From the NCBI GenBank assembly GCA_021030915.1, contig JAGEMR010000070.1, positions 1 through 64,000 on the forward strand: DNA of 64,000 nt, written 5' to 3'. This document shows positions 22,970 through 33,534 of the stretch, piece by piece; within the stretch, counting starts at the first letter, position 1; each line of letters starts with the position of its first letter. Position numbers and translations under genes: made by a program. The notes beneath the pieces are model-generated. The model was not told where the DNA came from, searched no databases, and saw only the letters and a list, made by a program, of their open reading frames with translations. The DNA is from Astrothelium macrocarpum. Lineage: Eukaryota > Ascomycota > Dothideomycetes > Trypetheliales > Trypetheliaceae.

Positions 22970-24463
22970 TTATACTTTCAATCCTAGTTCCTCCGCAAAC
23001 GGTAATACATGCAAATCTCCGACTGAAGATACTGACGTTTTGTAGTCCAATAGTTCCTTAGCAGCCTAGATGGAGTTAGCCGCCGTAAGAATCTGAAGTT
23101 GAATGATTAATAGACGAAGCTTACCTTCTTTAATTGAGCTTCTGTCACACCATCAATGGCCTTTGCAGTCTCATCCAGCTGGTACGGCTTCCCTTGCTGA
23201 GTAAGCCCTTGACCGGTCAATTGGATACCGGCCTTGATGTTTTGCCCATACTCCAATTCCCGGAATTTCGCAAGCGCCTTGGCCTTGGCGAACAGCTCCT
23301 TATCGACTGACCCGCCTTCAGCAACGCTCTTGATTACCTTTGCAGCCTCGATTGCGGCGCTTGCAACATCATTTGCCGAACCAGTGATCAACACGTACAG
23401 TAGTCCGGCATCTGAATATATTGCGCTCTTGGTCTCTACGTTCGCCGTGTGGATTTGCGCTGTAGCCTTTCCGATGAGCGAGAATCCTGAAGCCCATTTA
23501 ATGCTGCTCTGTCCACCAAGAAGCGTGCTTAGGACTGCGATTTCTGGTTTGTAGAAGCTGCCTGTTGGTGATGAGCTGCCTTGGAATGCAAGCACTACCG
23601 AGTTTTTGGGACTGCTATGGGCAATCCGCTCTTCGCCACCGTGGTATTTGCTCTGGTCGCTCTTGAAGGCAGTGCCCTGTGGGATATCTGCGTCGCCAAA
23701 GAACTCGTTGACCCATTTGCTGAGCTCGCCGTGTTCTGCGCCGTTGGCTACAAGAGCCAGGTTGGCTTTGGAGTATGCTTCTTTCGAGAAGCTCTCAACG
23801 GATGATGCGTCGGCGTATTTAGTCATGGGGATGTTCGAGCTTGGTAGTAGAGGTACACCCAGGCCGTGATGAAAGGCAAGGGCATGTGCAGAATTCAAGG
23901 CCATGGCGGCAGTGTCGGCAAGGTGTTTCTTTTTGGACATCTCCATCTGTGGCTCAATCTCTTCGTAAAACATGTAGCCCGGATACTGGGTTTGAGTTGC
24001 AATCTCTGCGAGAAGCTCGACAAAGTATGGTAAGTCATCGCGAAGGAATTTGGCTCCAATGACGAGCGATTCGCGGGAGAGTTCAGTGTATTGTTCGGCG
24101 CCCAAGAGCTCGATCTCACGGGTTATACGAAGCGTGGATCGTCTGTCTGTGGCCTGATCATTTCCATTAGCTATCTTATAGCTTCATCGCGTGGAGACGT
24201 ACATGGAAAGCAAATCTCTCAAGTCCCTCAGCAAGGCCTGGAGCTGGTTGATATCTTGTACCAGCTCTCGACACCAAGCCAAGAGTAGTAGTAGGGCCAG
24301 CCAAGTCTCTGCTAGCGAATTTGATGCCTTTTGAGTCTCCAGTCTGGTACTGGAAGGTGCCGGAAGCTGGAGCTGCGAGACCTCTCTTCTGAATGTTGCT
24401 GCGGCGGCATTGACACCGCAGCGCCCGCTGGGCATGCCGGCCAAGGGACGAAGAGGCAAGCAT
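22970..24463 (-). CDS. QCR2: Cytochrome b-c1 complex subunit 2, mitochondrial
   Basis: Core protein 2 of respiratory complex III is a member of the M16 peptidase fold that lost catalysis. The start at 24463 gives an Arg/Ser-rich, acid-poor mitochondrial presequence (MLASSSLGRHAQRALR). The M16-like core begins with DLAGPTTTLGLVSRAGTRY and GLAEGLERFAFH. An intron then leads to ATDRRSTLRITREIELLGAE. A last intron (GTAAGC donor, about 23126) joins QLKK to AAKELLDYKTSVSSVGDL, and the protein ends LPFAEELGLKV at 22970. The zinc-binding HxxEH motif of active M16 enzymes is absent, as expected. It shares a 316-bp divergent promoter with RPC82. Confidence 0.9.
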
Positions 24464-24779
24464 GTCGACTGCGGAAGGCGAGAGGAGGATCAGGAGAGAT
24501 CAATTGGGAAGGGAATTGCTGTTGGCAAGGTCAGAGGAGCATCAATATGTCCTAGACGATTTTCCGTGGAGACATGGACGAAAAGTTGGCAGCGGAGGAC
24601 TGACTCATGCCGATGATTTTCTCCCAAGAAATTAAGCTGTTAAACTCACAATACCGAGCTGCTCCTTCAACGCCGGAACTTGAACATGTTCTTTGACGGA
24701 TTTTTATGCAAAGACGAACCATAATTCAATTGCGTTTGGGTCTTTACCGGGCAAATGTACAACCCTTCAGAAAGGAGCC
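24464..24779. promoter_or_regulatory. Divergent promoter between QCR2 and RPC82
   Basis: A 316-bp gap separates the two start codons. No canonical TATA box was recognised, as is common for housekeeping pairs. Confidence 0.4.
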
Positions 24780-27007
24780 ATGACACAGGTACTTCCATAC
24801 AGCTCAGCCTCTTAGTGGGGCAGGTTTAAGATCAACAACTTCTTACATCGCTCTGTAGAATTTAATAGACATATGTACTCTTCTTGTCGATGACCTCTAT
24901 GGCGAGCTCTCTTCTGTGAGTCATCTACCATTTACTCCTCAAAGCTCCATCTACACTTCCCATTCTCCGTACAATTCTCTACCCCACCATAGCATTCCAG
25001 ACTAATTTAATGTAGCAAGTCTTCTCTGTTCTCATGCGCTTGGGAAGAGCCTCATTCCCAGCCCTGCGACTCGAAACCCGCCTGCCCCTCCGAAGCCTTC
25101 GAAACGCCTTGGCTGTTCTTGTTCAACAGCAACTATGCCTTTGGTACAAGGACGAGAATGGAGTCGCTCACTATGAAGCTGATTGGCACCATGCTTATGC
25201 CCTGGTTCAGGCCGGAAAGATCATCAGAATCACAGAAGAACGTTGTGGAGGGGCTGCTGCGCTTTTGATATCTCATCTCCTCGAATTGGGTCACTGTAAA
25301 ATTGGAGATCTCGTTTCTGCGTATGCAGCGCTCATCAGAAAGACACCTAAAATATCCAATATTCAAGAAAATCACATTGATCCACCCGGAGCCACGAATG
25401 GACATGGAGCTCAAGAGCATGGCCAAACCGTAATTGAGACTGACCACATGTCGACTTCAATTCAATCTGTCAACCAGCTGTATACAGAGCTGGGCAAGCT
25501 CTTCCGTAATGGGTACATTGTCCCCGTCCAACTCTATCACTTCAAACCGGAAGCGGATATTCACAAAGAGGCACTTGCTGACACGCTCGACGACGACGAA
25601 TTTTCGGAAGGTATCAAAGGTACCAAAATGAAAGACAAGTATGATCGTGCTGTTGTACGTCGGAAAAAGGATTGGAGAGATGATAACACACGAATTCGAC
25701 CCGTACATGCTACATCTGTGAATCTCAAGCGAAAGCGAAATGAAAGGGATACTGCCAACAAGCGCCAAAAACCTAATGGATACCTAACCAATGGCATGAA
25801 TGGAATCAATGGCAAAATCAATGGATATGAAGATGCTCAGGCCAATTATATGACTACTCTTGACGTAAGTCCCGCCACGACCAATTGGATCTGTCTCAGT
25901 GCTGATGTTTAGTTCCAGGACAACGTTGTCATTCAAGTTAATCACGAAAAATTCAATGTAGTTTTTCGTAATGAACAGCTAATGGGCTTGTGTGAGCGAT
26001 TTCTTGGAAGAACTGTGGCCAAGGTTTATGAGGCTTTCCTGCAAATTATGGAAAACAAGGTCCCACGATGCTATGACCTGCTTTTAGAAGCCTTGAAAAC
26101 TGCTCCAGGAGACGACGAGGGTGATGATTGTGATGATGATGACTTCGTTGACCCTTCCGTAACGTCCTACGAGGTCGCAGCAGCATTGAATCCTAATATC
26201 GACCTTAAAGCTGGCCTAGGATACGTTTCTAGTGCGTCTGAGAGCGCGGAGGATCAGAGCCAAAGACAAACGACCACAAATGGAGATCTAGACGATGACG
26301 ACGATGTTCATATACCTCGAACTAACAATGTTCATATCAAGATAGAATCCGAAACTGAGCATCAGCAACTCACCCGCCAGTACATGGATATTCTTCGAGA
26401 AGATCCGCGCCGCTTTGTCCGCTGGCACTCCAGCAAGGGCGGGGGCGAATGGTGCATCGACTTCCAACCGCTCACTCAATACCTCATACAGATACAGATC
26501 GAAAACACCGTCACCACTCGGTTCGGCCGCGAAGCCACCCGCGTGATCCGCATTCTGCATAGCAAGGGCAAATTGGACGAGAAACAGATCGCCAAGTTCG
26601 GCTTACTGCCCGAGAAGAATGTCCGCACCGTTCTTACCCACATGCAGGAGACAGGTTTCCTTGAAGTCCAGGAGGTGCCCAAAGATACCAATCGCCAGGC
26701 AAATCGAACCATCTTTCTGTGGTATTACGACCAAGATCGGTGTCGGAGGTTGATTCTGCACGAGACGTATCAGGCGATGGCGAGGTTGCTGCAAAGGGCC
26801 CGGTTTGAGAGGGGGAGGATCAAGGATGTGCTAGCGAAGGCGGAAAGGAAGGATGTGAAGGGAGAGGAGGATAGGTTCTTAAACGAGGATGAGCGAAAGG
26901 CTTTGAGGCGATGGCTGGAGGTGGAAGACATTTTACTGAGCCAGCTAGGGAGGCAGGATGATCTGGTGGCATTACTGAGGGATTTTAGCCCTGTTGAAGC
27001 TGTATGA
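24780..27007 (+). CDS. RPC82: RNA polymerase III subunit RPC82 (C82/RPC3)
   Basis: This subunit, part of the C82/C34/C31 trimer, helps open Pol III promoters in the nucleus. Four exons are inferred. A 9-nt exon MTQ (24780-24788) is followed by 24859-24915 (NLIDICTLLVDDLYGELSS). Then comes 25016-25864, beginning QVFSVLMRLGRASFPALRL and including the winged-helix block RNALAVLVQQQLCLWY. The last exon, 25919-27007, begins DNVVIQVNHEKFNVVFR. An acidic DDEGDDCDDDDF stretch is typical of the linker. The C-terminal winged helices include KGKLDEKQIAKFGLLPEKNV. The product is about 667 residues. The longest uninterrupted frame starts at an internal Met (25034), so a naive call would miss the N-terminus. 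Confidence 0.9.
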
Positions 27008-27252
27008 AGGTGAGAGAAGCCAACTTCTTCGCTTTGGCATTGAGCATCAATCAAAGGGCATGAGGCATGCGTGCATGGAACGGTGCATCGGTATTTTTCT
27101 GATTTCTTTGTTCGGCATTTCGTGATACCCCATTCGCTCCGCTGTTTGCTGCTGCGAAATTTGTAAAAGGAATTTACACGAATTCAAAATGATTTACAAA
27201 AGTACTGAGGATCTCATGTCTCCTCTGCTACGTCGTCTGTTTCCTAATAAAC

Positions 27253-28560
27253 CTACAACTTCGCTGGCTTCCCCTTTTGCGGGCCCATAAACCCAAACAG
27301 ATACCCGGCTACCTTTCTCATCTGAATCTCCTCACTACCCTCCGTGATTCGATAACGGCGATGATGTCTCCAAATATGCTCGAATTGCTTCTCTCTACCG
27401 TACCCAATCCCACCATGAATCTGGATCGCCCGGTCCGCCGCCTCCGTACAAAGGCGATTCGCCCAATAATTGCACATTGACACCTTGTCTCCAAGTTGGG
27501 ATTCAACGTCCACGTGCGGAATGCGATCCATATCCGAGGCTGTCTTTCGGATGAGTAAACGTAACATTTGACATTGCGTGGCAAGCTCTACAAGAGGAAA
27601 TTGAATCGCTTGGTTAGACGCTAGAGGCTTTCCAAACGGCTTGCGAGAGGTTGCATACGCGATAGACTCATTGACACAGTAGATTGCGGCACCAAGGGAG
27701 CTCGCCGCCTGGCGGATGCGGTTCTCGTGGACGAAGGCCTGGGCGATACCAAGGCCGTTATGTAACGGCCCAAGCACAGCATCGTCGGGGACGAAGACAT
27801 TTGTGAGAGAGATGGTAGCATGATCAGTAGGCATATTGAGTGTCCATTGGTAGCTCTCGACTCTTAGACCCGGAGTATGACGAGGAACAACGAAGCAAGA
27901 TATGCCCTTCGCAGAACCATCGCTACCCGATGTTCGGGCGAAGATGAAGCAGTGTGTTGCTTTGTGCATGCCAGTCTGCCACTTCTTGGCGCCATCAATA
28001 ACCCATCCTTTCACACCACTGCGAATCTCAGGTCTGGCTTTGGTGGCCATGAAGGTTGCGTCGCTGCCATGTTCAGGCTCGGTGAGGCCAAACGTAACTC
28101 GGACTTTGCCCTCTAATCGGCCCCATATCAACTCTTCTTTTTGCTTCTCGTTTCCGAAATGTAGTAGCATTACAACATCTGGGAAATTTCCTACGACACT
28201 GTGCTCGTTCTGCAGGTCATTGAAGAGACCGAGACCCTTCGATGCCAAGTGTTCCCGTATCACGCTCATCCAGAGATTACTCCCCCTCGCAGAATCGTTG
28301 TTCTGACCACCATATTTCTTGGGCAGCGAAAATCGCCAGAAGCCTGCTCTGTCCGCTAGTCTTTTGCACTCAGAGAGTAATTCTTCCCACTCATCCCTTG
28401 GAAGGCCATGATCATCCCAGTCCGTACGAGCATGCTCGCGTCGATGGTCAAAGAAACGTTCGTTGTCATCCTTCGATTGAAGAGGAATGATCTCGCGATC
28501 AATGAAGGTGTCGAGAGTCTGCAGGTAGTGTATCAAGTCTGGGGGAAGATCGAAGTTCAT
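27253..28560 (-). CDS. Acyl-CoA dehydrogenase with peroxisomal C-terminal AKL
   Basis: This FAD enzyme introduces the alpha-beta double bond into acyl-CoA. The start MNFDLPPDLI at 28560 gives 435 residues. Family marks are VTFGLTEPEHGSDATFM in the substrate/FAD region, GWVIDGAKKWQTG, and QIHGGIGYGREKQFEHIWRH with RITEGSEEIQ at the C-terminus. The protein ends PQKGKPAKL, and AKL is a PTS1-type signal, so it probably works in peroxisomes, as some filamentous-fungal acyl-CoA dehydrogenases do. An upstream in-frame Met at 28659 would add a Cys-rich stretch unlike the family, so the shorter start is preferred. It converges with RPC82. Confidence 0.9.
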   Translation of the reverse strand: MNFDLPPDLIHYLQTLDTFIDREIIPLQSKDDNERFFDHRREHARTDWDDHGLPRDEWEELLSECKRLADRAGFWRFSLPKKYGGQNNDSARGSNLWMSVIREHLASKGLGLFNDLQNEHSVVGNFPDVVMLLHFGNEKQKEELIWGRLEGKVRVTFGLTEPEHGSDATFMATKARPEIRSGVKGWVIDGAKKWQTGMHKATHCFIFARTSGSDGSAKGISCFVVPRHTPGLRVESYQWTLNMPTDHATISLTNVFVPDDAVLGPLHNGLGIAQAFVHENRIRQAASSLGAAIYCVNESIAYATSRKPFGKPLASNQAIQFPLVELATQCQMLRLLIRKTASDMDRIPHVDVESQLGDKVSMCNYWANRLCTEAADRAIQIHGGIGYGREKQFEHIWRHHRRYRITEGSEEIQMRKVAGYLFGFMGPQKGKPAKL

Positions 28561-29682
28561 GGTCAGCAGCCTGCAATGCAAGTAGGGAAAGGAATCAGAA
28601 GCACGATGAATGGTCTTACAACAAATACAAGCTCCACTGCAGTACGCATGGGAACTCAATTGGACTGTATACTACTAGCTCTGGAGATTTGCGGGGTTCG
28701 GACAGGAGGCCTCGGGGATGCTCCGCGAGGGAGAAAGGAGAGACAACGACATCAAAGCTAATTTAGCCCCATGACTTCTTTCTTTCGAGTAGTTTACCAC
28801 TTGCATCAAATTGAATGGATAGGCCGATGGCCATTCGGGACGAAATGTGAATCTCAATTGATTGCTGCTCGTGCGTTTTCTAGCTTTGACCCCCAAGTCC
28901 TGGCTCTTCATCTTCGCAACTCGAATTTACTCACATCATAGACATCGACGCCAATGTCTTTTGCTGGTTATATCGTCGCCAACGCTTTGTGATTCACCTT
29001 GCCGCAAATTTTACAGACTCGTTCTATACAATGCCATCAAGCGCGTACCCCAAACTTGCAAGAACCAGATGTAAAGCAAGTAACTCTCGCCATGTCTTGG
29101 TGAAAGCATCAAGAAGTCATGCCTACATTTGTTCCTAGACGAGTAGTACCTCCAGAATATACTGCTACTGTTACTATTTATGTATGCTCACGAGTTTTTT
29201 CTGGTGATGATCAATCATCCATTGACCGATCCCGACTGCTTTCGGTGAATGATAAGGCTTTTCATGTTGCAATGCATTCAAAGTGGTACCGAAATAAATT
29301 GCTCCGACAAGTTGACAGCTATGCAGTGAGTATAACAACGATATGAGGTGAAGAAATACATGAACCCAGTTGTTGATATGGATGTAGACGTTGTTCTGTC
29401 CTTTTAGAAGCAGGACTTGCATGTGTCTTGAGTTTTTAACGACCTTTCTCATCGATAAATGACACGGAGGCAAAGACCACACTGTTTTATCACATGTCTT
29501 ATCGCTGAGACAAAATCTTTTTCGCGAACCACGTGTAACGCAGTCGATCATCATTCGGCAAGGCGCTCCTCCGTTCCTTCTCATTACGACTGTTTATTTT
29601 CAACATCTGAAGGCATCTCTCCAGCTACTCTCGATCGCGACATTTCCGATTATAAATTCATGTACACGACTCTAATAGATCG
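28561..29682. other. Gene-less divergent intergenic stretch
   Basis: No convincing gene is seen. The frames at 28862-29074 (+), 29119-29346 (+) and 29174-29584 (-) are unassigned. An upstream exon of the disordered-protein gene could lie here. Confidence 0.45.
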
Positions 29683-31233
29683 GTGCCCATTCTAATCAGA
29701 AACTGTGCACCGATTCGCTGGATGGCGGAGCGATTCTATCATGACTCTACTCAAAGCCCAAAAATGTGGCCTGCGTATGATACAAGCTATTATACGTATG
29801 CTCAGGATGAACCTCGTCCTCCGAGACTTACCGCAAGTTACGAGATGCCACCGAGCAGGCATCGGCGTGCACAATCCTACAACCCACCGTCATCGCAAGC
29901 CATCGCTCAATCTAGTCAGCAGGAATCACATCGGATGAGTCGAGAACGAGAGGATGACCAACCCCGTTACCGAGTCATATATGAACCCCGTGGACCTGAA
30001 CGGCCAAATCGCGGCATTGAATACAAGCCTTCTCGACCTACATCAACGTATGGAGATGGTCCTTTGCATTACCGACGTGGAAGTAACAAAGCAAAATTCA
30101 ACGACACTGCAACTTCGGACATCGAAAAGAGATTCAATAAAGAGCTCCGCTTTCGGAACGAAGAGGAACCAATCAAACCACAGCTAAGGGATCGATCTCG
30201 TAGCAGACCAGCCGTTCCAGACGAAAAGGGATTGACGAGAAATGCTGGAAGCAGAAGCCGTACTGGTCGAGAGGCTGTTATCGATTGGTTTCTTTCAACC
30301 CCGACAGACAACGACGTCGAGGGTACGAGCACGGAAGCCGTTGTGGATGAAAGAGGGTTCCGGCCAAGTCGATCCTATCTCGAAGTTCCTCCTCCAACTC
30401 CTCGTCAGATCGTACCTCAAGAGAGAGTTAGTATTGCCCAGAGTCGACCACGAGTAAGCAGTTCTACAAACTCAAATACTAGTACTGAAACAGTCATTGC
30501 GAATAACGGACCTCGACGCAGTGTGGACTATCATGGACTCGCCTGGCAGGAGGATCAGGAGAGAATTCGGTACAACGATTTCATGAAGCAACGACAACGT
30601 GAAGCAATTCGTTACCAACAAGAAGCATTCAGATCTCAGTCACAAGAAGCGAACCGAGTCCAAGCAGAGACAAACCAAAAGACTCAACATGATAAAGAGT
30701 TCTCTTCTTTTCTCCGCGACGAGTTTCAGAAAGTGCCGGAAAGAATGAAAGATGCAGAAAAGAAGTGGCCTGGTCTGGATTACGGCCAAGCACTTGGAAA
30801 AGCATTCCTAAGCGAGTCTTCATTCTCAAGTGCGGGCAGAGCAAGCGACGGGGAAACAAGTCGTCCACGCCGGGACATTGAACGCCAACTCTCCAAGAGC
30901 ATAGGAGGTGGTGGCAAGGAGCGAGATGCTTCGCAGCCAGCCGAAACTCGTTGGGCTTACTCCGGCCTGCCTGTCAATCGCTTTTTACGCAATCCTACTG
31001 GAGCCTATCCCGACAAAATGCAGGGCAAGGAAATCTCTTCAAGAAAGGTGATGGAGCATGCCACTTCCGAGAATATTGCCAAGGTCAGAGACATGATGGA
31101 GTACAAGGCGCGCGATAGCCGTGGACCTCGCCCACCCAGTCCAGACTGGATGGCCGAGTACATCAGGGCAGGATTCGAGCCTCCGCCAAAAGCGCTCCAC
31201 GCATACAATCAGTCCAAGAACACAGAGAAGTGA
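29683..31233 (+). CDS. Hypothetical disordered protein with central coiled coil
   Basis: I do not recognise a domain. The frame runs for 516 codons. It is rich in Arg, Ser, Pro, Gln and Glu, with Tyr-rich N-terminal sequence (TSYYTYAQDEPRP) and RS-like stretches. A charged Gln/Arg/Glu-rich helix of about 60 residues (QEDQERIRYNDFMKQRQREA and on) follows. The C-terminal half has RWAYSGLPVNRFLRN, which looks folded or conserved. There is no signal peptide or membrane segment. The start is uncertain: Met at 29683, 29722 or 29761 would each serve, the last (MWPAYDTSYY) giving the most natural beginning. Confidence 0.7.
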   Translation: MPILIRNCAPIRWMAERFYHDSTQSPKMWPAYDTSYYTYAQDEPRPPRLTASYEMPPSRHRRAQSYNPPSSQAIAQSSQQESHRMSREREDDQPRYRVIYEPRGPERPNRGIEYKPSRPTSTYGDGPLHYRRGSNKAKFNDTATSDIEKRFNKELRFRNEEEPIKPQLRDRSRSRPAVPDEKGLTRNAGSRSRTGREAVIDWFLSTPTDNDVEGTSTEAVVDERGFRPSRSYLEVPPPTPRQIVPQERVSIAQSRPRVSSSTNSNTSTETVIANNGPRRSVDYHGLAWQEDQERIRYNDFMKQRQREAIRYQQEAFRSQSQEANRVQAETNQKTQHDKEFSSFLRDEFQKVPERMKDAEKKWPGLDYGQALGKAFLSESSFSSAGRASDGETSRPRRDIERQLSKSIGGGGKERDASQPAETRWAYSGLPVNRFLRNPTGAYPDKMQGKEISSRKVMEHATSENIAKVRDMMEYKARDSRGPRPPSPDWMAEYIRAGFEPPPKALHAYNQSKNTEK

Positions 31234-31956
31234 AGTCTGTGGACTGCACTGGTTGACATCAGTGTTAAAAGCTCCGCAACGGGCAGATGACTTCCAGATG
31301 CGGATTCGAATTTGGTGTTCATTCGTGACAAAGAACTTTGCTCACCGAAATTGACAAGATCTTTGGGAAAGATAGTGTTTGCTGGTTGCTTCAAGACGAA
31401 ATTGCTCAAAAGGACTAAAAGTTAATGCTGGGATGATCTAGATCACTTTAACAAGTCAAAAACTCAAGATGCTAATGATGGTGAAACATTGTCCCTGGAG
31501 CCTAGTCTCCCTTGTGCTTGACATCCAATCCGAAAGGATCCGGAGACCTGTTAGATTCTTGCCTTAGTGATGTGCGCAATGTAAAGCCATGCTGTTTGAG
31601 GCATCCCTATAGGAAGAGCAACAGCTTACATGAGCTGGCTGTTAGTCCCCTAAAACTCTCTACGCGGTTGACTGACTATGATTTGTGCTTGAAGTTGATC
31701 TCGAATATTTTTCTTGGGTCCCCCTTTGTTTGGTTTATAATGTGGGGGCTGGCGAGTCAGCAAACCCCTTTTTAGGAAAAGCCTTCCCACTTGACGTCCC
31801 TTATTAGGAGATGTTCCCCAGGTTCAAGACAGTGTTCACCATCCTTAGTCTACTTTGCGCATGGCTGAGTAACCAAAAATGACGCTGCTCGATTGACCCT
31901 GAAGTCATTAATCATTTCAGAGATTCATCTGTGATTGTTCCATACTGAGTTCGAAA
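31234..31956. other. Gene-less intergenic stretch
   Basis: This is the 3' region of the disordered-protein gene and the promoter of the CapA-family gene. A frame at 31512-31775 (+) has no recognisable features. Confidence 0.5.
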
Positions 31957-33069
31957 ATGGCATCTGATCAATCATACCAGTTGATATGCACTGGCGATGT
32001 AATGCTAGGACGACTGATTGACCAACTCTTTCCTGTACACGTCCATGAACCTTCCGAGGAACAGATTGTACAGAGAATCAAGAGGTCAGACCCCAGTCTT
32101 CGCGAGTATTCCATCAGCACTCCATGGGGAAATGTGCTGCCACTCCTTCATTCAGCGGACTTAAGATTAATCAACTTGGAGACATCCGTGACATCCCACA
32201 GTGTCAAATGGCCAAACAAGGTATTCAACTATAGGATGCATCCAACAAACATCCAAGCTTTGAAAGTGGCTAAGGTCGATTATGCGAGCTTAGCAAACAA
32301 CCACACATTGGATTTTAGAGAAGAAGGTCTTGCCGAGACTGTTCAAACTCTGCGAGATGCCGGCATACATTATGCTGGTGCAGGCCTGCATGTTGAAGAC
32401 GCACAAAGCCCAGCACTTCTTCCCATACCAAGAAGCTTTGACCCTGGAAAGAGCAACCATGTTGTCCAAATCTTTTCTGCATCTGACCATCCCAGTGACT
32501 GGGTCAGTGTGCCAAATTTCCATCTGATGGACTACTCCAAGGCAACTAAGGAACGTCTCAAGAGGCTTATCTTAGGCTATAATAGCAGTGTTGGATCATC
32601 ACTCAAAATCTTTAGCGTTCATTGGGGTCCCAATTATTCTTGGCACCCAGCTGAGGAAATCCGTGATCTAGCTCATTTCTTGATCGATGAATGCGGAGTC
32701 GACATTGTTCACGGACATTCTTCGCATCACGTTCAAGGCGTCGAACGGTATAAGCCTGGAAAACTCATAATCTATGGCTGCGGCGATTTTATTGATGATT
32801 ACGCCCTAACTCCTGGTTATCGCAATGATCTCAGTGCTATCTGGAGAGTCACTGTAGTTGATAGTTCAACACAGGCAGAGAAAAAGCTGATCGTCAAGAA
32901 ATTGGAGGTCTTCCCAACACGAATCAAGAATTTCCAAATTCATCTATTAGACGGACAGGATCCGGATCATGAATGGGTACTGAATAAAATCGTGACACTC
33001 AGCCATGACCTGGGCTACGAAGGACTCATCTCAAGGGGCGAAGCAGACCACCTATCGTTTGAAGTCTGA
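31957..33069 (+). CDS. CapA-family (PGA_cap, metallophosphatase-like) protein
   Basis: This protein of 370 residues is in a single frame. It resembles bacterial CapA, the poly-gamma-glutamate capsule protein, whose fold is that of calcineurin-like phosphoesterases. Conserved blocks appear in order: CTGDVMLGRLID near residue 12, RLINLETSVTS near residue 70, YASLANNHTLDF near residue 108, IFSVHWGPNYSWHP near residue 222, HGHSSHHVQGVE near residue 250 and IYGCGDFIDDY. The metal-ligand candidates (D, N, H, H, H) are all present. Such proteins are scattered in fungi and are often thought to be of bacterial origin; the lack of introns would fit this but does not prove it. No signal peptide is seen. 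The role in fungi is unknown. Confidence 0.88.
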   Translation: MASDQSYQLICTGDVMLGRLIDQLFPVHVHEPSEEQIVQRIKRSDPSLREYSISTPWGNVLPLLHSADLRLINLETSVTSHSVKWPNKVFNYRMHPTNIQALKVAKVDYASLANNHTLDFREEGLAETVQTLRDAGIHYAGAGLHVEDAQSPALLPIPRSFDPGKSNHVVQIFSASDHPSDWVSVPNFHLMDYSKATKERLKRLILGYNSSVGSSLKIFSVHWGPNYSWHPAEEIRDLAHFLIDECGVDIVHGHSSHHVQGVERYKPGKLIIYGCGDFIDDYALTPGYRNDLSAIWRVTVVDSSTQAEKKLIVKKLEVFPTRIKNFQIHLLDGQDPDHEWVLNKIVTLSHDLGYEGLISRGEADHLSFEV

Positions 33070-33534
33070 TAGCTCATAAGCTAACAAGCCTAGTGAGTTG
33101 CTCTTGAGTAGAAACACTAGGGACTGTCGATGCCCCAGCGTTCTTAACAGGCTTATTCTTCATTTCTAAAGTGATCGCTGATTGACCGTCACCTGCTTCG
33201 TTGCACAAGTCACACTTTGCTATCGGATTGCCAATCAAACGAGGCTCTTGTTGTTTCTTGCTGAAGGTGAGGACAAAGCGCCCACGATTGTTTTGGGGGG
33301 TCTTTGTTCCTGGATAGCTGATCACTAATTGCTAACACTCACCACGCAAACAAACACGCATGACGCGAGTGTCACAGCTACGAGGCTTAACTGCACCAAA
33401 AACCTAGGTTTACCAGCGCCTTGTGTGCCTACTCTTATGCTTTGCAACATACTCTATCTTCATAGACTTCTCCCGATACTTGTCGTTGGCACAATCCCTT
33501 ACTATATTTTGACGATGACAAAGCGATATCAATC
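33070..33534. other. Short intergenic stretch
   Basis: A minus-strand frame (33074-33325, 83 codons, with CDLCNEAGDG) overlaps the CapA 3' end. It is not strong enough to call as a gene. The rest is presumed promoter of the His/Gly-rich gene. Confidence 0.4.

Noticed and set aside
33074..33325. 83-codon minus-strand ORF with CDLC
   Set aside because: Single short frame overlapping a 3' UTR, with one CxxC only and no partner for a zinc site.
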